A stretch of 39,563 nucleotides of DNA. It comes from Acidobacteria bacterium RIFCSPLOWO2_02_FULL_61_28 (GTDB lineage Bacteria; Acidobacteriota; Terriglobia; 2-12-FULL-54-10). A program made the translations under genes and the position numbers. Positions 17,266-25,240 of this stretch are shown in pieces (within the stretch, counting starts at the first letter, position 1; the number at the start of each line of letters is the position of its first letter). Under the pieces are notes generated by a model that was given only the letters and a program-made list of their open reading frames with translations, had not been told where the DNA came from and did no database searches. The stretch spans positions 3,559-43,121 of the forward strand of contig MEKR01000158.1 in the NCBI GenBank assembly GCA_001767035.1, given 5' to 3'.

Positions 17266-17271
17266 ATTATA
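17266..17271 (-). promoter_or_regulatory. Consensus -10 box of the TonB-family gene
   Basis: TATAAT read on the - strand lies about 27 nt before GTG 17239, leaving a short leader with GGGAG. A -35 box is not convincing. The MmeI-like gene starts divergently about 120 bp away, so the two share this intergenic region. Confidence 0.55.
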
Positions 17272-17380
17272 GCAGCCCTCAGGTCCCCTAGCGCTGTTGG
17301 TTCGACGATGTTCCAGGTTGTCCACCTGCCGGGCGGGTTCGGGTTTAGAATTCCACGCTCGATACTCAGCAGGAGTTTGC

Positions 17381-17386
17381 TATCAT
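17381..17386 (+). promoter_or_regulatory. -10 box giving a leaderless transcript of the MmeI-like gene
   Basis: TATCAT lies 6 nt before the GTG start at 17393, so transcription would begin at the start codon itself. An AGGAG at 17371-17375 lies upstream of the -10 box and so would not be in the transcript, which argues against a Shine-Dalgarno role. No clear -35 hexamer is seen. Confidence 0.45.
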
Positions 17387-17392
17387 CCACTC

Positions 17393-20203
17393 GTGCCTCT
17401 TTCCTGGAACGAAATCCGCCATCGCGCGATCGCCTTTTCAAAGGAATGGACCGGCGTCAAGCGAGAACAAGCAGAAAAGCAAACTTTCTGGAACGAATTC
17501 TTCAATGTCTTCGGCATCCGCCGCCGCGTCGTGGCGAGCTTTGAAGAACCGGTGAAGAAACTCTCCGGCGACTACGGCTACATTGATTTGTTCTGGCCTC
17601 GTGTGGTGCTCGTCGAGCACAAGAGTTTCGGCAAAGACCTCGGCAAGGCGGAGTCGCAGGCTTTCCGTTACCTCCGAGACCTCGCGCGCGAAGGACGCAC
17701 AGATGAGATTCCCCGCTACGTCATCGTTTCCGACTTCGCCCGCATCGCGTTGCACGACCTGGAGCCAGAAGACCAGCGCGCCTTGCCGCTATTCGACAAC
17801 CGGCGCGTGGCTACCATCGAATTTCCGCTGGCCGACTTTCACCAACTCATCCATGCGTTCGCTTTCATCCCCGGCTATCAGCAGCACAAGTTCGAGGAAC
17901 AAGACCCGATCAACATTGAAGCGGTCGAAATCCTGGGCCGCCTCCACGACGCGCTGGAAGCCGGCGGCTACTCAGGGCATCAGCTCGAACGCTTCCTGGT
18001 TCGCGTTCTCTTTTGCCTCTTCGCCGAAGACACCGGCATCTTCGAGCGTGAATCGTTCAAGCTCTACCTGCTGAACCGCACCGCCGAAGACGGCTCCGAC
18101 TTGGGGCTGCACCTCGCGCATCTCTTCGACGTTCTGAATACGCCGCCCGAGAAACGTCAGAAAAACCTTGATGAAACTCTGGCCACCTTCGCCTATGTCA
18201 ACGGCGAACTCTTTGCCGAAAATCTCCGCTTCGCTGACTTCAACCGCGACATGCGCAACGCCCTGCTTGCCTGCACGCGCTTCGACTGGTCGCGCATCTC
18301 ACCCGCCATTTTCGGCTCGCTCTTTCAGGCTGTCATGGAGCCGCAGGAACGGCGACAAATTGGCGGGCATTATACGAACGAACGCGACATCCTTAAACTC
18401 ATCCGCGCACTGTTTCTCGACGACCTGCGGGAGGCTTTTGAGCGCGCCAAAAGCAGCAAAGCCGAACTCAGGCGTTTCCACCGAAAACTCGCGCAACTCC
18501 GCTTCCTCGATCCGGCTTGCGGCTGCGGCAATTTCCTCGTCATTACCTACCGGGAGCTGCGTTCGCTGGAAATTGAAATTCTCAAGTTACTCCCCGAGGC
18601 TCAGCACGAACTGGACATTCAGCGCCTTTCTCTAATGGACGTGGACGCCTACTATGGAATCGAAATCAGCGAATGGCCCGCGCGCATCGCCGAAGTCGCC
18701 ATGTGGCTGATGGATCACCAGATGAGCAATCGCCTCTCGGAAGCCTTCGGCCAATACTTCGCGCGCCTCCCGCTCAAGAAGGCTCCCATCATCGTCTGCG
18801 GCAACGCGCTGCGCCTCGACTGGAAGAAAATCCTCCCACCCGCAAAATGCAGCTACGTCCTCGGCAATCCGCCGTTTGTCGGAAAGCAATTTGCGACAGC
18901 CGAGCAAAAAACCGATATGGAAATCGTCTGCGGCAATGTCAAAGGAGGAGGCGTTCTCGACTACGTTACGGCATGGTATTTCAAGGCGGGCGCATACATT
19001 CAAGACACTCGTATCATGGTCGGCTTCGTTTCAACGAACTCAATCAGTCAAGGCGAGCAGGTCGGCGTTCTCTGGAACGAGCTTTTCAAACGCTACCACC
19101 TCAAGATTCATTTCGCTCACCGCACCTTCGCATGGGCGAGCGAAGCGAGGGGCAAAGCCCATGTTCACGTCGTTATCATCGGTTTCAGCGCGTTCGACAC
19201 GGACACTAAACGGATTTACGACTATGACGCCGACACTGAGCAGGCGCATCTCACGCCCGCCAAAAACATCAGCCCTTATCTCATCGAAGGCAGCGACGTG
19301 GTTGTGTTATCGCGGTCGACGCCCGTCTCCCGAGTTCCCGGAATTGTTTTTGGCAATATGCCCAACGACGGCGGACATCTCTTGCTGACGGAGTCCGAAA
19401 GAAAAGAACTGCTCAAGAAAGAGCCTAACGCCAAGAAGTTCGTCCGCCCATTTCTTGGCTCGCAGGAATTCATTAACGGCATGCAACGCTGGTGTCTTTG
19501 GTTGAAAGACGCCTCTCCTTCCGAGATACGCGGATTGCCCGAAGTGATGAAGCGCGTCGAAGCGGTGAAGAAGCATCGCCTCGAAAGTCCGCGCGAGACG
19601 ACGCGAGAACTGGCGAAAATCCCAATGCTGTTTGGGGAAATTCGGCAGCCGAATGGCAACTATCTCCTGATCCCGTCTGTTTCGTCGGAAAACCGAAGGT
19701 ACATTCCAATTGGTTTCATGCCGAAGACCGTCATCGGAAGCAATCTTGTGCTGTTTGTTCCAAACGCAACGCTCTACCATTTCGGTGTTCTTTCTTCCGC
19801 AATGCACATGGCGTGGGTCAAACAAGTTTGCGGTCGTTTGGAATCGCGTTACCGCTATTCAAACAGTCTGGTCTACAACAACTACCCGTGGCCGGAAGCG
19901 CCGAGCGCCAAGCAGTGCGTCGCCGTGGAAGCCGCCGCGCAAGCGGTCCTGGACGCGCGCAAGAAATTTCCAGACGCGACCCTCGCCGACCTTTACGACC
20001 CGCTGGCAATGCCGAAAGATTTGGTCAAAGCCCATGCCGACCTCGACCGCGCCGTGGACCTCTGCTACCGCCCGCAGCCCTTCGATACCGACCGCCACCG
20101 CGTCGAACAGCTTTTCGCCCTCTACGAAAAACTGACCGCGCCTCTCATTCCTCCCACGAAGGCCCCCGCCAAGAAACGACGACAGAAAATTCGCTCGGAT
20201 TAG
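17393..20203 (+). CDS. MmeI-like type IIL restriction enzyme/adenine methyltransferase
   Basis: This 936-aa single-chain enzyme (MmeI is about 920) joins nuclease, methyltransferase and target recognition. The N-terminal nuclease site reads IDLFWPRVVLVEHK, with Asp65, Glu75 and Lys77 in the D-x9-ExK spacing known for MmeI. SAM-binding motif I is LDPACGCGNFL (about 371-381) and catalytic motif IV is NPPF (about 492). The C-terminal part with SRYRYSNSLVYNNYPWPEAP is the region that holds the target-recognition domain in this family. Such enzymes cut about 20 bp from their site and protect host DNA by one-strand methylation. GTG 17393 is chosen because the upstream frame lacks similarity. All key motifs are intact. 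Confidence 0.93.
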   Translation: MPLSWNEIRHRAIAFSKEWTGVKREQAEKQTFWNEFFNVFGIRRRVVASFEEPVKKLSGDYGYIDLFWPRVVLVEHKSFGKDLGKAESQAFRYLRDLAREGRTDEIPRYVIVSDFARIALHDLEPEDQRALPLFDNRRVATIEFPLADFHQLIHAFAFIPGYQQHKFEEQDPINIEAVEILGRLHDALEAGGYSGHQLERFLVRVLFCLFAEDTGIFERESFKLYLLNRTAEDGSDLGLHLAHLFDVLNTPPEKRQKNLDETLATFAYVNGELFAENLRFADFNRDMRNALLACTRFDWSRISPAIFGSLFQAVMEPQERRQIGGHYTNERDILKLIRALFLDDLREAFERAKSSKAELRRFHRKLAQLRFLDPACGCGNFLVITYRELRSLEIEILKLLPEAQHELDIQRLSLMDVDAYYGIEISEWPARIAEVAMWLMDHQMSNRLSEAFGQYFARLPLKKAPIIVCGNALRLDWKKILPPAKCSYVLGNPPFVGKQFATAEQKTDMEIVCGNVKGGGVLDYVTAWYFKAGAYIQDTRIMVGFVSTNSISQGEQVGVLWNELFKRYHLKIHFAHRTFAWASEARGKAHVHVVIIGFSAFDTDTKRIYDYDADTEQAHLTPAKNISPYLIEGSDVVVLSRSTPVSRVPGIVFGNMPNDGGHLLLTESERKELLKKEPNAKKFVRPFLGSQEFINGMQRWCLWLKDASPSEIRGLPEVMKRVEAVKKHRLESPRETTRELAKIPMLFGEIRQPNGNYLLIPSVSSENRRYIPIGFMPKTVIGSNLVLFVPNATLYHFGVLSSAMHMAWVKQVCGRLESRYRYSNSLVYNNYPWPEAPSAKQCVAVEAAAQAVLDARKKFPDATLADLYDPLAMPKDLVKAHADLDRAVDLCYRPQPFDTDRHRVEQLFALYEKLTAPLIPPTKAPAKKRRQKIRSD

Positions 20204-20204
20204 C

Positions 20205-20415
20205 ACCATTTTCGGTATTGGTGTAGAGGATGCGGAGACGTCAGGGCACGACTTCAGTCGTGCCGTAAAGCGTGCCCCTCGATTCTTCTTCCTTGCGGCT
20301 TCAGCCGCTGAGGGACATACTTCAGGGGCTAAAGCCCACCCGCAAGAAGGCTTCGTTTCGGCATGGCTGAAGCCATGCCCTGACCAGATCACTCTACACC
20401 AAATCTGAAAACGGT
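20205..20415. repeat. Palindromic MITE/BIME-like element, copy 1 (complete)
   Basis: Terminal imperfect inverted repeats (20205-20228 and 20392-20415, GGTGTAGAG/CTCTACACC at the inner ends) enclose four palindromes in order. They are 20245-20264 (arms GGCACGACT, centre TC), 20295-20308 (GCGGCT, TC), 20326-20337 (GGGCT, AA) and 20360-20379 (GGCATGGCT, GA). It begins 2 bp after the stop of the MmeI-like gene. No coding potential. Confidence 0.88.
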
Positions 20416-20451
20416 CTAGCGATATCCCCATGACGGGCAGACGGGCGAAAA

Positions 20452-20558
20452 GCCCCTCAGGGGCTAAAGCCCGATCCGCGAGGCCGTCGGATCGGCATGG
20501 CTAAAGCCATGCCCTGACGCCGAAGAACGGACCATACACCAACGGTGGAAATGGTCTA
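20452..20558. repeat. Palindromic element, partial copy 2 in tandem
   Basis: This is a second, truncated unit directly after copy 1. It has an AGCCCCTCAGGGGCT palindrome, GGGCT-AA-AGCCC, and the long palindrome 20494-20513 (GGCATGGCT-AA-AGCCATGCC). It then has another right-end sequence, 20535-20558, which is a direct repeat of the right end of copy 1 (TACACCAA...GAAA.GGTCTA). Confidence 0.8.
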
Positions 20559-20582
20559 CCACACAACCGACGACCGTCCTCC

Positions 20583-20611
20583 TTGACAGGCCGCTGCGGA
20601 GCGTATACAAA
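20583..20611 (+). promoter_or_regulatory. Promoter of the deoxyhypusine-synthase-like gene
   Basis: A consensus -35 TTGACA (20583-20588) is followed by TATACA at 15-bp spacing (20604-20609), or TACAAA at 17-bp spacing (20606-20611). The transcript would start near 20618, leaving about 50 nt before the GTG at 20669 with its purine-rich ribosome-binding site. Confidence 0.6.
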
Positions 20612-20668
20612 GGATTGCGGTACGGTTCCGCGCGACGGGATCGAAGGCGACGGGAGGGGAGGGCTTTG

Positions 20669-21727
20669 GTGCGAGGGAAAACCAAGCAGGAATTGCTGCA
20701 ACTTCCGGTCGAGCATTTTGACGTCACGCGCCATGACGTCACCGGGTTGGTCGAAGCGATGCGGCGGATGTCTTACAGCGCCCGCGACCTCGCCCGCGCC
20801 GCCGATCTCTATGACCGGATGCTCCGGGACAAAGGCTGCGGAGTCATCCTGTGCCTGGCGGGTTCGCTCGTCAACGCCGGCCTGAAGAAGGTCTTCGTCG
20901 AGATGCTCCGCTCGAACATGGTGGACGTTATCGTGAGCACCGGCGCCAATATCGTGGACCAGGATTTCCTGGAAGCCCTGGGTTTCCGCCACTACGTCGC
21001 CGAAGAGCGCTTCAAAGCCGGCCTGGACGATGAGGAACTTCGCCAGCATCACATTGACCGCATCTACGACACGCTGATTGACGAGGACGAATTGCGCCTC
21101 TGCGATGACACGATCAGGGAGATCGCCGACGGCTTGGAGCCTCGCCCGTATTCCTCGCGGGAGTTTATCATCGAGATGGGCGCTTACCTCGAGCGAAGCG
21201 GCCGCGCCGCCGCGGACAGCATCGTGCTCGAAGCCTACCGGAAACAGGTTCCCATTTTTTGTCCCGCCTTCAGCGATTGCTCGGCCGGGTTTGGCCTGGT
21301 CGCCCACCAGGCGGCCCGCGGGGACCGTCCCAAAGTGAGCATTGACAGCGTGAAGGACTTCCACGAGTTGACGCAATGGAAAATCAAGACGGGAGAGAGC
21401 GGCCTGTTCATGATTGGCGGCGGCGTCCCCAAGAATTTTGCCCAGGACGTGGTCGTGGCCGCCGAAGTGCTGGGGCATGACGCGCCCATGCACAGATATG
21501 CGATTCAGATCACCGTGGCCGACGTCCGCGACGGCGCGCTTTCCAGCAGCACGCTCAAGGAAGCGCACAGTTGGGGCAAGGTGGACAGCGGACTCGAACA
21601 GATGGTCTACAGCGAAGCCACGCTCGCGGTTCCGTTGATTGTCGGCTACGCCTACCACAAAGGCGGTTGGCGAAGCCGGGAAGCCCGACAGGGGAACCGG
21701 CTGCTCGAGGCGGCGGCAGTCCGCTAG
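20669..21727 (+). CDS. Deoxyhypusine synthase-like NAD-dependent aminobutyl transferase
   Basis: The protein has 352 residues from GTG 20669, which follows GGGAGGGGAGGG. The deoxyhypusine synthase fold shows in GCGVILCLAGSLVNAGLKK, then IVSTGANIVDQDFLEALGF, and the active-site region STLKEAHSWGKVDSG, where the WGK lysine corresponds to the lysine that forms the enzyme-substrate imine in eukaryotic DHS. Bacteria lack eIF5A, so the acceptor must be different. Bacterial homologues are linked to homospermidine- or guanidino-polyamine-type synthesis; which product applies here is unknown. Next in line is a LOG-family gene, 118 bp downstream. Confidence 0.88.
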   Translation: MRGKTKQELLQLPVEHFDVTRHDVTGLVEAMRRMSYSARDLARAADLYDRMLRDKGCGVILCLAGSLVNAGLKKVFVEMLRSNMVDVIVSTGANIVDQDFLEALGFRHYVAEERFKAGLDDEELRQHHIDRIYDTLIDEDELRLCDDTIREIADGLEPRPYSSREFIIEMGAYLERSGRAAADSIVLEAYRKQVPIFCPAFSDCSAGFGLVAHQAARGDRPKVSIDSVKDFHELTQWKIKTGESGLFMIGGGVPKNFAQDVVVAAEVLGHDAPMHRYAIQITVADVRDGALSSSTLKEAHSWGKVDSGLEQMVYSEATLAVPLIVGYAYHKGGWRSREARQGNRLLEAAAVR

Positions 21728-21762
21728 GGCCATTTCACGATTGCTGTATAGCAGGAACGAAC

Positions 21763-21787
21763 CCACGGCATGAAGAACATGCCGTGG
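21763..21787. repeat. Hairpin of the CCACGGCAT repeat family
   Basis: CCACGGCAT and ATGCCGTGG pair around a short AGAAC-like loop in the gap between the DHS-like and LOG-family genes. The unit with its flanks (GAACG.ACCCACGGCAT...AACATGCCGTGGCTACC) recurs at 31974-32009 between gcvPB and gcvPA. Confidence 0.75.
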
Positions 21788-21845
21788 CTACCACGGACCC
21801 TCGATTTATGAATTGTGAAAACGGGGTTTGAGGGAGCCAAGAGGA

Positions 21846-22625
21846 ATGGGTAAAAAACCAGCGAACGGCCATCCGCGCCCGGTCGCCTACAAGCATGAGG
21901 AATTTCTGGACACTCCCGACGCGCGTCCCTTGCGGATTCTTTCGGAATACCTGGAGCCGTACTCTCACTTCCGCCGGGAACGCATTCGGGACACGATTGT
22001 CTTCTTTGGCTCGGCGCGCACCGACGAGAACGAATATCTGAAGCGGTACTATCAGGACTCACGGACCTTGGCGCGCCTGGTCACGGAGTGGTCCGAGCGG
22101 CTCCCCGACAGCGGCCGCCGTTTTGTGGTCTGTAGCGGCGGCGGTCCCGGCATCATGGAAGCTGCCAACCGCGGCGCGCAGGAGGCCGGCGGCAAGACCA
22201 TTGGCCTCAACATCGGGTTGCCCTTCGAGCAGTTGCCCAATCCCTACATCACCCCCGAGCTTTCCTTCCAGTTCCACTACTTCTTCATGCGCAAGTTCTG
22301 GTTCGCCTACCTGGCCAAGGCGATGGTCTTTTTTCCGGGCGGGTACGGCACCATGGACGAGTTGATGGAAGTCCTGACGCTCGTCCAGACGCAGAAGGTC
22401 AACAAGAAGATCAGCATCGTGCTCTATGGCTCCGAGTTCTGGAACGAAGTGGTTCACTTCGATGCGCTGGTCCGCTACCAGACCATCAGCCCCGAGGATC
22501 TGAAACTGTTCCAATTCGCGGATGATCCGGAGACCGCTCTGCGGCTCTTGCAGGAAGGGTTGACCAAGCATTACTTGCAGCCCGAAGCTCCGCCGGAAGT
22601 GGCCCGAGCCGAACCCGACATCTAA
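21846..22625 (+). CDS. LOG-family (TIGR00730-type) nucleotide phosphoribohydrolase
   Basis: This 259-aa Rossmann-fold protein has both LOG-family signatures: VVCSGGGPGIMEAANRGA and FFPGGYGTMDELMEVLTLVQ, the second being the PGGxGTxxE motif. LOG proteins release the base from nucleoside 5'-monophosphates, either cytokinin precursors or, in bacterial PpnN-like enzymes, purine nucleotides. An N-terminal extension of about 60 residues precedes the conserved core. ATG at 21846, with GGGAG about 10 nt upstream; a TTG at 21828 is less likely. Substrate cannot be read from sequence. Confidence 0.9.
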   Translation: MGKKPANGHPRPVAYKHEEFLDTPDARPLRILSEYLEPYSHFRRERIRDTIVFFGSARTDENEYLKRYYQDSRTLARLVTEWSERLPDSGRRFVVCSGGGPGIMEAANRGAQEAGGKTIGLNIGLPFEQLPNPYITPELSFQFHYFFMRKFWFAYLAKAMVFFPGGYGTMDELMEVLTLVQTQKVNKKISIVLYGSEFWNEVVHFDALVRYQTISPEDLKLFQFADDPETALRLLQEGLTKHYLQPEAPPEVARAEPDI

Positions 22626-22662
22626 ATCCGAGTGCGGGTGATGATTCGTGCCATTACTCGGA

Positions 22663-22668
22663 TATAAT
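22663..22668 (+). promoter_or_regulatory. Consensus -10 box of the DUF4160/DUF2442 pair
   Basis: A perfect TATAAT ends 8 nt before the GTG start at 22677. The expected transcription start falls on or 1-2 nt before that codon, which implies a leaderless mRNA. No good -35 element is visible at 16-18 bp. Confidence 0.6.
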
Positions 22669-22676
22669 GAATTGCA

Positions 22677-22934
22677 GTGCCCGAACTGAGCCGGTTTCTC
22701 GGAATTGTGATTTACATGAACTACCGCGAGCATGGACCCGCTCATTTTCACGCAGAGTATGCCGAGTACGAAATCACAGTAGATATTGAGTCGGGAATCG
22801 TAACCGGAAAGTTCCCTCGGCGGGCGCTGAACTTGGTCCTGGAGTGGTATGCCCTGCACAAGCAAGAACTTGCGGATGACTGGCAGCGGGCCCGGCAGCA
22901 GCAACCTCTCAGGCGCATTCAACCATTGGAGTAG
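22677..22934 (+). CDS. DUF4160 protein, putative toxin-like partner
   Basis: This 85-aa protein has the DUF4160 pattern: PELSRFLGIVIYMNYREHGP, then AHFHAEYAEYEITVDIESG. The HGPAHFHA histidine cluster is the family hallmark. DUF4160 genes are commonly next to DUF2442 genes and are suspected toxin-antitoxin-like modules, but a mechanism is not established. It starts with GTG and lacks a Shine-Dalgarno site. The DUF2442 gene follows after 4 bp. Confidence 0.8.
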   Translation: MPELSRFLGIVIYMNYREHGPAHFHAEYAEYEITVDIESGIVTGKFPRRALNLVLEWYALHKQELADDWQRARQQQPLRRIQPLE

Positions 22935-22938
22935 AACC

Positions 22939-23178
22939 ATGTTCTTGCATGTGGTCGAAGCCCGATATGTTCATGACTTCACGGTTTGGCTGCGCTTCAA
23001 CGACGGAACTTGCGGCGAAGTGGACTTGTCCGCTGAACTGGATGGTCCCATCTTCGAGCCTCTCCGTAATCCGGAACTGTTCAAACGCTTCACGATCGCC
23101 TTTCACACGATTGCATGGGAGAACGGCGCTGACTTCGCACCGGAATTCCTGCGCGAACACGTCCGCGTGACCGCCTGA
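22939..23178 (+). CDS. DUF2442 protein, partner of DUF4160
   Basis: This 79-aa protein has the DUF2442 layout: VVEARYVHDFTVWLRFNDGT, CGEVDLSAELDGPIFEPL, and RNPELFKRFTIAFHTIAWEN followed by GADFAPEFLRE. ATG 22939 lies 4 bp after the DUF4160 stop, so the genes are co-expressed. Role unknown; possibly the antidote or DNA-binding half of the pair. An in-frame upstream start at 22849 would overlap the first gene and is rejected. Confidence 0.8.
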   Translation: MFLHVVEARYVHDFTVWLRFNDGTCGEVDLSAELDGPIFEPLRNPELFKRFTIAFHTIAWENGADFAPEFLREHVRVTA

Positions 23179-23269
23179 CCCGGCGCTACAGCCTCCCAGC
23201 CGTTTCCCGAATCTACAACCTACGACCCGTTGGAGATGCGAATTTGTCGTGGCCCGCGGCGGCAACTGT

Positions 23270-23464
23270 TGGTATACTGGCACCAGTTATGGCAAGAAGA
23301 CCGGGATGTTTCACAATTGGATGCGTTCACCAGGCGGGGCGGAGACGGCGGATACCGGAAGGAAGATGGGAACGCGCCTTTCTTTTCCGATCTGCTCCGA
23401 TCTGCCGGCCGCAGGGGTTAGTCCGCTATTGCTAATTTGAGCTGCTAAGGGGGCGTCGAGCGAA
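23270..23464 (+). promoter_or_regulatory. Extended -10 promoter and about 180-nt leader of the exported-protein gene
   Basis: TGG-TATACT (23270-23278) is an extended -10 element; a start near 23285 leaves a long untranslated leader. The leader contains a direct repeat TCCGATCTGCTCCGATCTGC and GC-rich complementary stretches, but it matches no riboswitch class I know. Short open frames in all three frames here look spurious. The preceding 90 bases (23179-23269) hold nothing I recognise. Confidence 0.4.
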
Positions 23465-24703
23465 ATGAACCCAGCGAATTCTCGGAATCGGATGTTTGGG
23501 ACGGGGGCAGGGCCGCGTCGTTTCTGGGCGGGACCGCTTGCCTTCGTTTTGATCCTCGCCGGCGTTTTGCTTACCCACAGCCAGCAACCGGCGCGCCGGG
23601 CGGCGAATTCCCTTCCTCCGATCTCGGCCTCCGAGTTCTCGCGGATGATCCAGGAGTTCTCCGAAAAAGGAGGGTACTTCCAGTCGGATAATTTCACCTC
23701 GAATGAGACAGCCTACCTGCATATTCTGGGCAGGTTCAAGGAACTGGGAGTTTCTGGAGGAGCCTATGTCGGGGTCGGCCCGGAGCAGAACTTCACCTAC
23801 ATTGCGAAAATTCGGCCGCAGATCGCCTTTATCGTAGACATCCGCCGCCAGGCGATGATCCAGCACCTGCTCTACAAAGCGGTTTTTCACCTGGCCGAGA
23901 CCCGCGCCCAATTTCTCGCCTGGCTGTTCAGCGAACCCAATCCGGGCCGTTCCGCCCTGGGAGCAAATGTCTCCATTGAAGACATCATGGATTACATTGA
24001 CAAGACGCCCGCCACCAAAGAGGCGTATCAGGCCAATCTGGCGGTGATCCGCCGGACGATCGAGCGCGACTTTCATTTCCCGCTGGCGGCCGGGGACGCG
24101 GAGGCGCTCGAATACGTCTACTCGGCTTTCTGGCAGGCCAACCTGCGCATCTCGTTCCGGTTCGGGACGCGCGGCTATCCCACGGGGTGGTATGGAGGCT
24201 TCCCCAGCCTCCGCGACCTGGTCGTGGCCACCGACCAGAATGGGAACCAGGGAAATTTCCTGACGAGCGAATCGGACTACCAGTTCGTCCGCTCCCTGCA
24301 CCGGCAAAACCGGATCATCCCCGTGACCGGCGATTTCGCCGGGCCGAAAGCGCTCGCCACCGTCGGCGACTACCTGCGGAAGAACGGATACACCGTGGCG
24401 GCCTTCTACACTTCCAACGTCGAGCAGTTCTTGTTCGGGAACGACGTGTTTGGAACCTTCGCCGAAAACGTCCGGACGCTGCCCATCGCTGACAACAGCG
24501 TTTTCATTCGGGCGGTCCGCTCCGGCTGGGACCGGCATCCCGGCGGCGTCCCCGGCCACCGCATGACGCCGATGCTCCAGCGCATCTCCGTCTTTCTCAA
24601 AGATTACGATGCGGGCCTGTACACGGACTACTGGAGCCTGGCCACCACGCACTACATCGCCCCGGAACGCGCCCAGCCCCTCGCACCCGTCCCCGGCCCC
24701 TGA
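23465..24703 (+). CDS. Exported or membrane-anchored 412-aa hypothetical protein
   Basis: The N-terminus (RRFWAGPLAFVLILAGVLLT) is a membrane anchor or signal segment at about residues 19-38, with no lipobox cysteine. The rest is soluble. GGYFQSDNFTSNETAYLHIL precedes GGAYVGVGPEQNFTYIAKIR and PQIAFIVDIRRQAMIQHLLY, which resembles the start of a Rossmann or methyltransferase-like fold (a glycine-rich loop, then an acidic strand end). I cannot name the family with confidence. AAGGGGGCG lies before the ATG. It appears monocistronic. Confidence 0.75.
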   Translation: MNPANSRNRMFGTGAGPRRFWAGPLAFVLILAGVLLTHSQQPARRAANSLPPISASEFSRMIQEFSEKGGYFQSDNFTSNETAYLHILGRFKELGVSGGAYVGVGPEQNFTYIAKIRPQIAFIVDIRRQAMIQHLLYKAVFHLAETRAQFLAWLFSEPNPGRSALGANVSIEDIMDYIDKTPATKEAYQANLAVIRRTIERDFHFPLAAGDAEALEYVYSAFWQANLRISFRFGTRGYPTGWYGGFPSLRDLVVATDQNGNQGNFLTSESDYQFVRSLHRQNRIIPVTGDFAGPKALATVGDYLRKNGYTVAAFYTSNVEQFLFGNDVFGTFAENVRTLPIADNSVFIRAVRSGWDRHPGGVPGHRMTPMLQRISVFLKDYDAGLYTDYWSLATTHYIAPERAQPLAPVPGP

Positions 24704-24849
24704 ACGAGCGCGCGCAGCACGAACCCGCTGCCCGCATCCGCACGGGGGATTGGATCGCGTCGCGCAGAGCCGTGTGATCGCGGCGGGCGAACCCGAATGG
24801 TTTTGGTGGATCGAAACCGTTCGATGGGAAACGGCCAGGCGGGGCTGTG

Positions 24850-25134
24850 TTAGCGGTGCTTGCGCGGATAATGCCGTTCCAAGTACTCCGCAATATCCTG
24901 GTCGCCGATCTGCAACTGCGCGTGGGCGGGCAACTCGCCCGTAAGTTCCTGTTTGACTCGCTCGTAGGAGATGGCCGGACCGTCCTGGAATTTCAGATGG
25001 GTCGAGCGGAACGATTCCGAGGGAATGTTCACGCTGAACTGCCGGATCCCTTGATGGATATCCGGCACCACGAAATTATAAACGCGAGAAGCGCCGGAAA
25101 TGACGAAGCCTTCATACTGGATTGGAAGGTTCAT
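24850..25134 (-). CDS. 94-aa hypothetical protein
   Basis: From ATG 25134, preceded by GAGGAAGAGATG, this reads MNLPIQYEGFVISGASRVYN, later SFRSTHLKFQDGPAISYERV and ends DIAEYLERHYPRKHR. Composition is balanced and unlike the surrounding shadow frames. It is not recognised. It lies downstream of the RRM protein and the small basic ORF on the same strand, so it may be the third gene of that cassette. Confidence 0.6.
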   Translation of the reverse strand: MNLPIQYEGFVISGASRVYNFVVPDIHQGIRQFSVNIPSESFRSTHLKFQDGPAISYERVKQELTGELPAHAQLQIGDQDIAEYLERHYPRKHR

Positions 25135-25240
25135 TCTCGCATCTCTTCCTCCTGCGGGGCCGTCCGCCGATCCGTAAAATAAAAACGTCCGCGTTCCGAG
25201 CAGCCAACTGCGGCGAAACTGCCGGGGGCCGGGTCTCTTC

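Noticed and set aside
20205-20560. CRISPR-like repeats
   Set aside because: The units are palindromes of different sequence with no constant repeat-spacer spacing and no cas genes nearby.
20501-21766. 421-residue antisense frame opposite the DHS-like gene
   Set aside because: The + strand encodes a recognised family with an intact active site; the antisense frame also runs through palindromic repeats.
23230-23440. 63-residue frames in all three + frames before the exported-protein gene
   Set aside because: Simultaneous openness in three frames reflects composition; none has a ribosome-binding site or plausible protein sequence.
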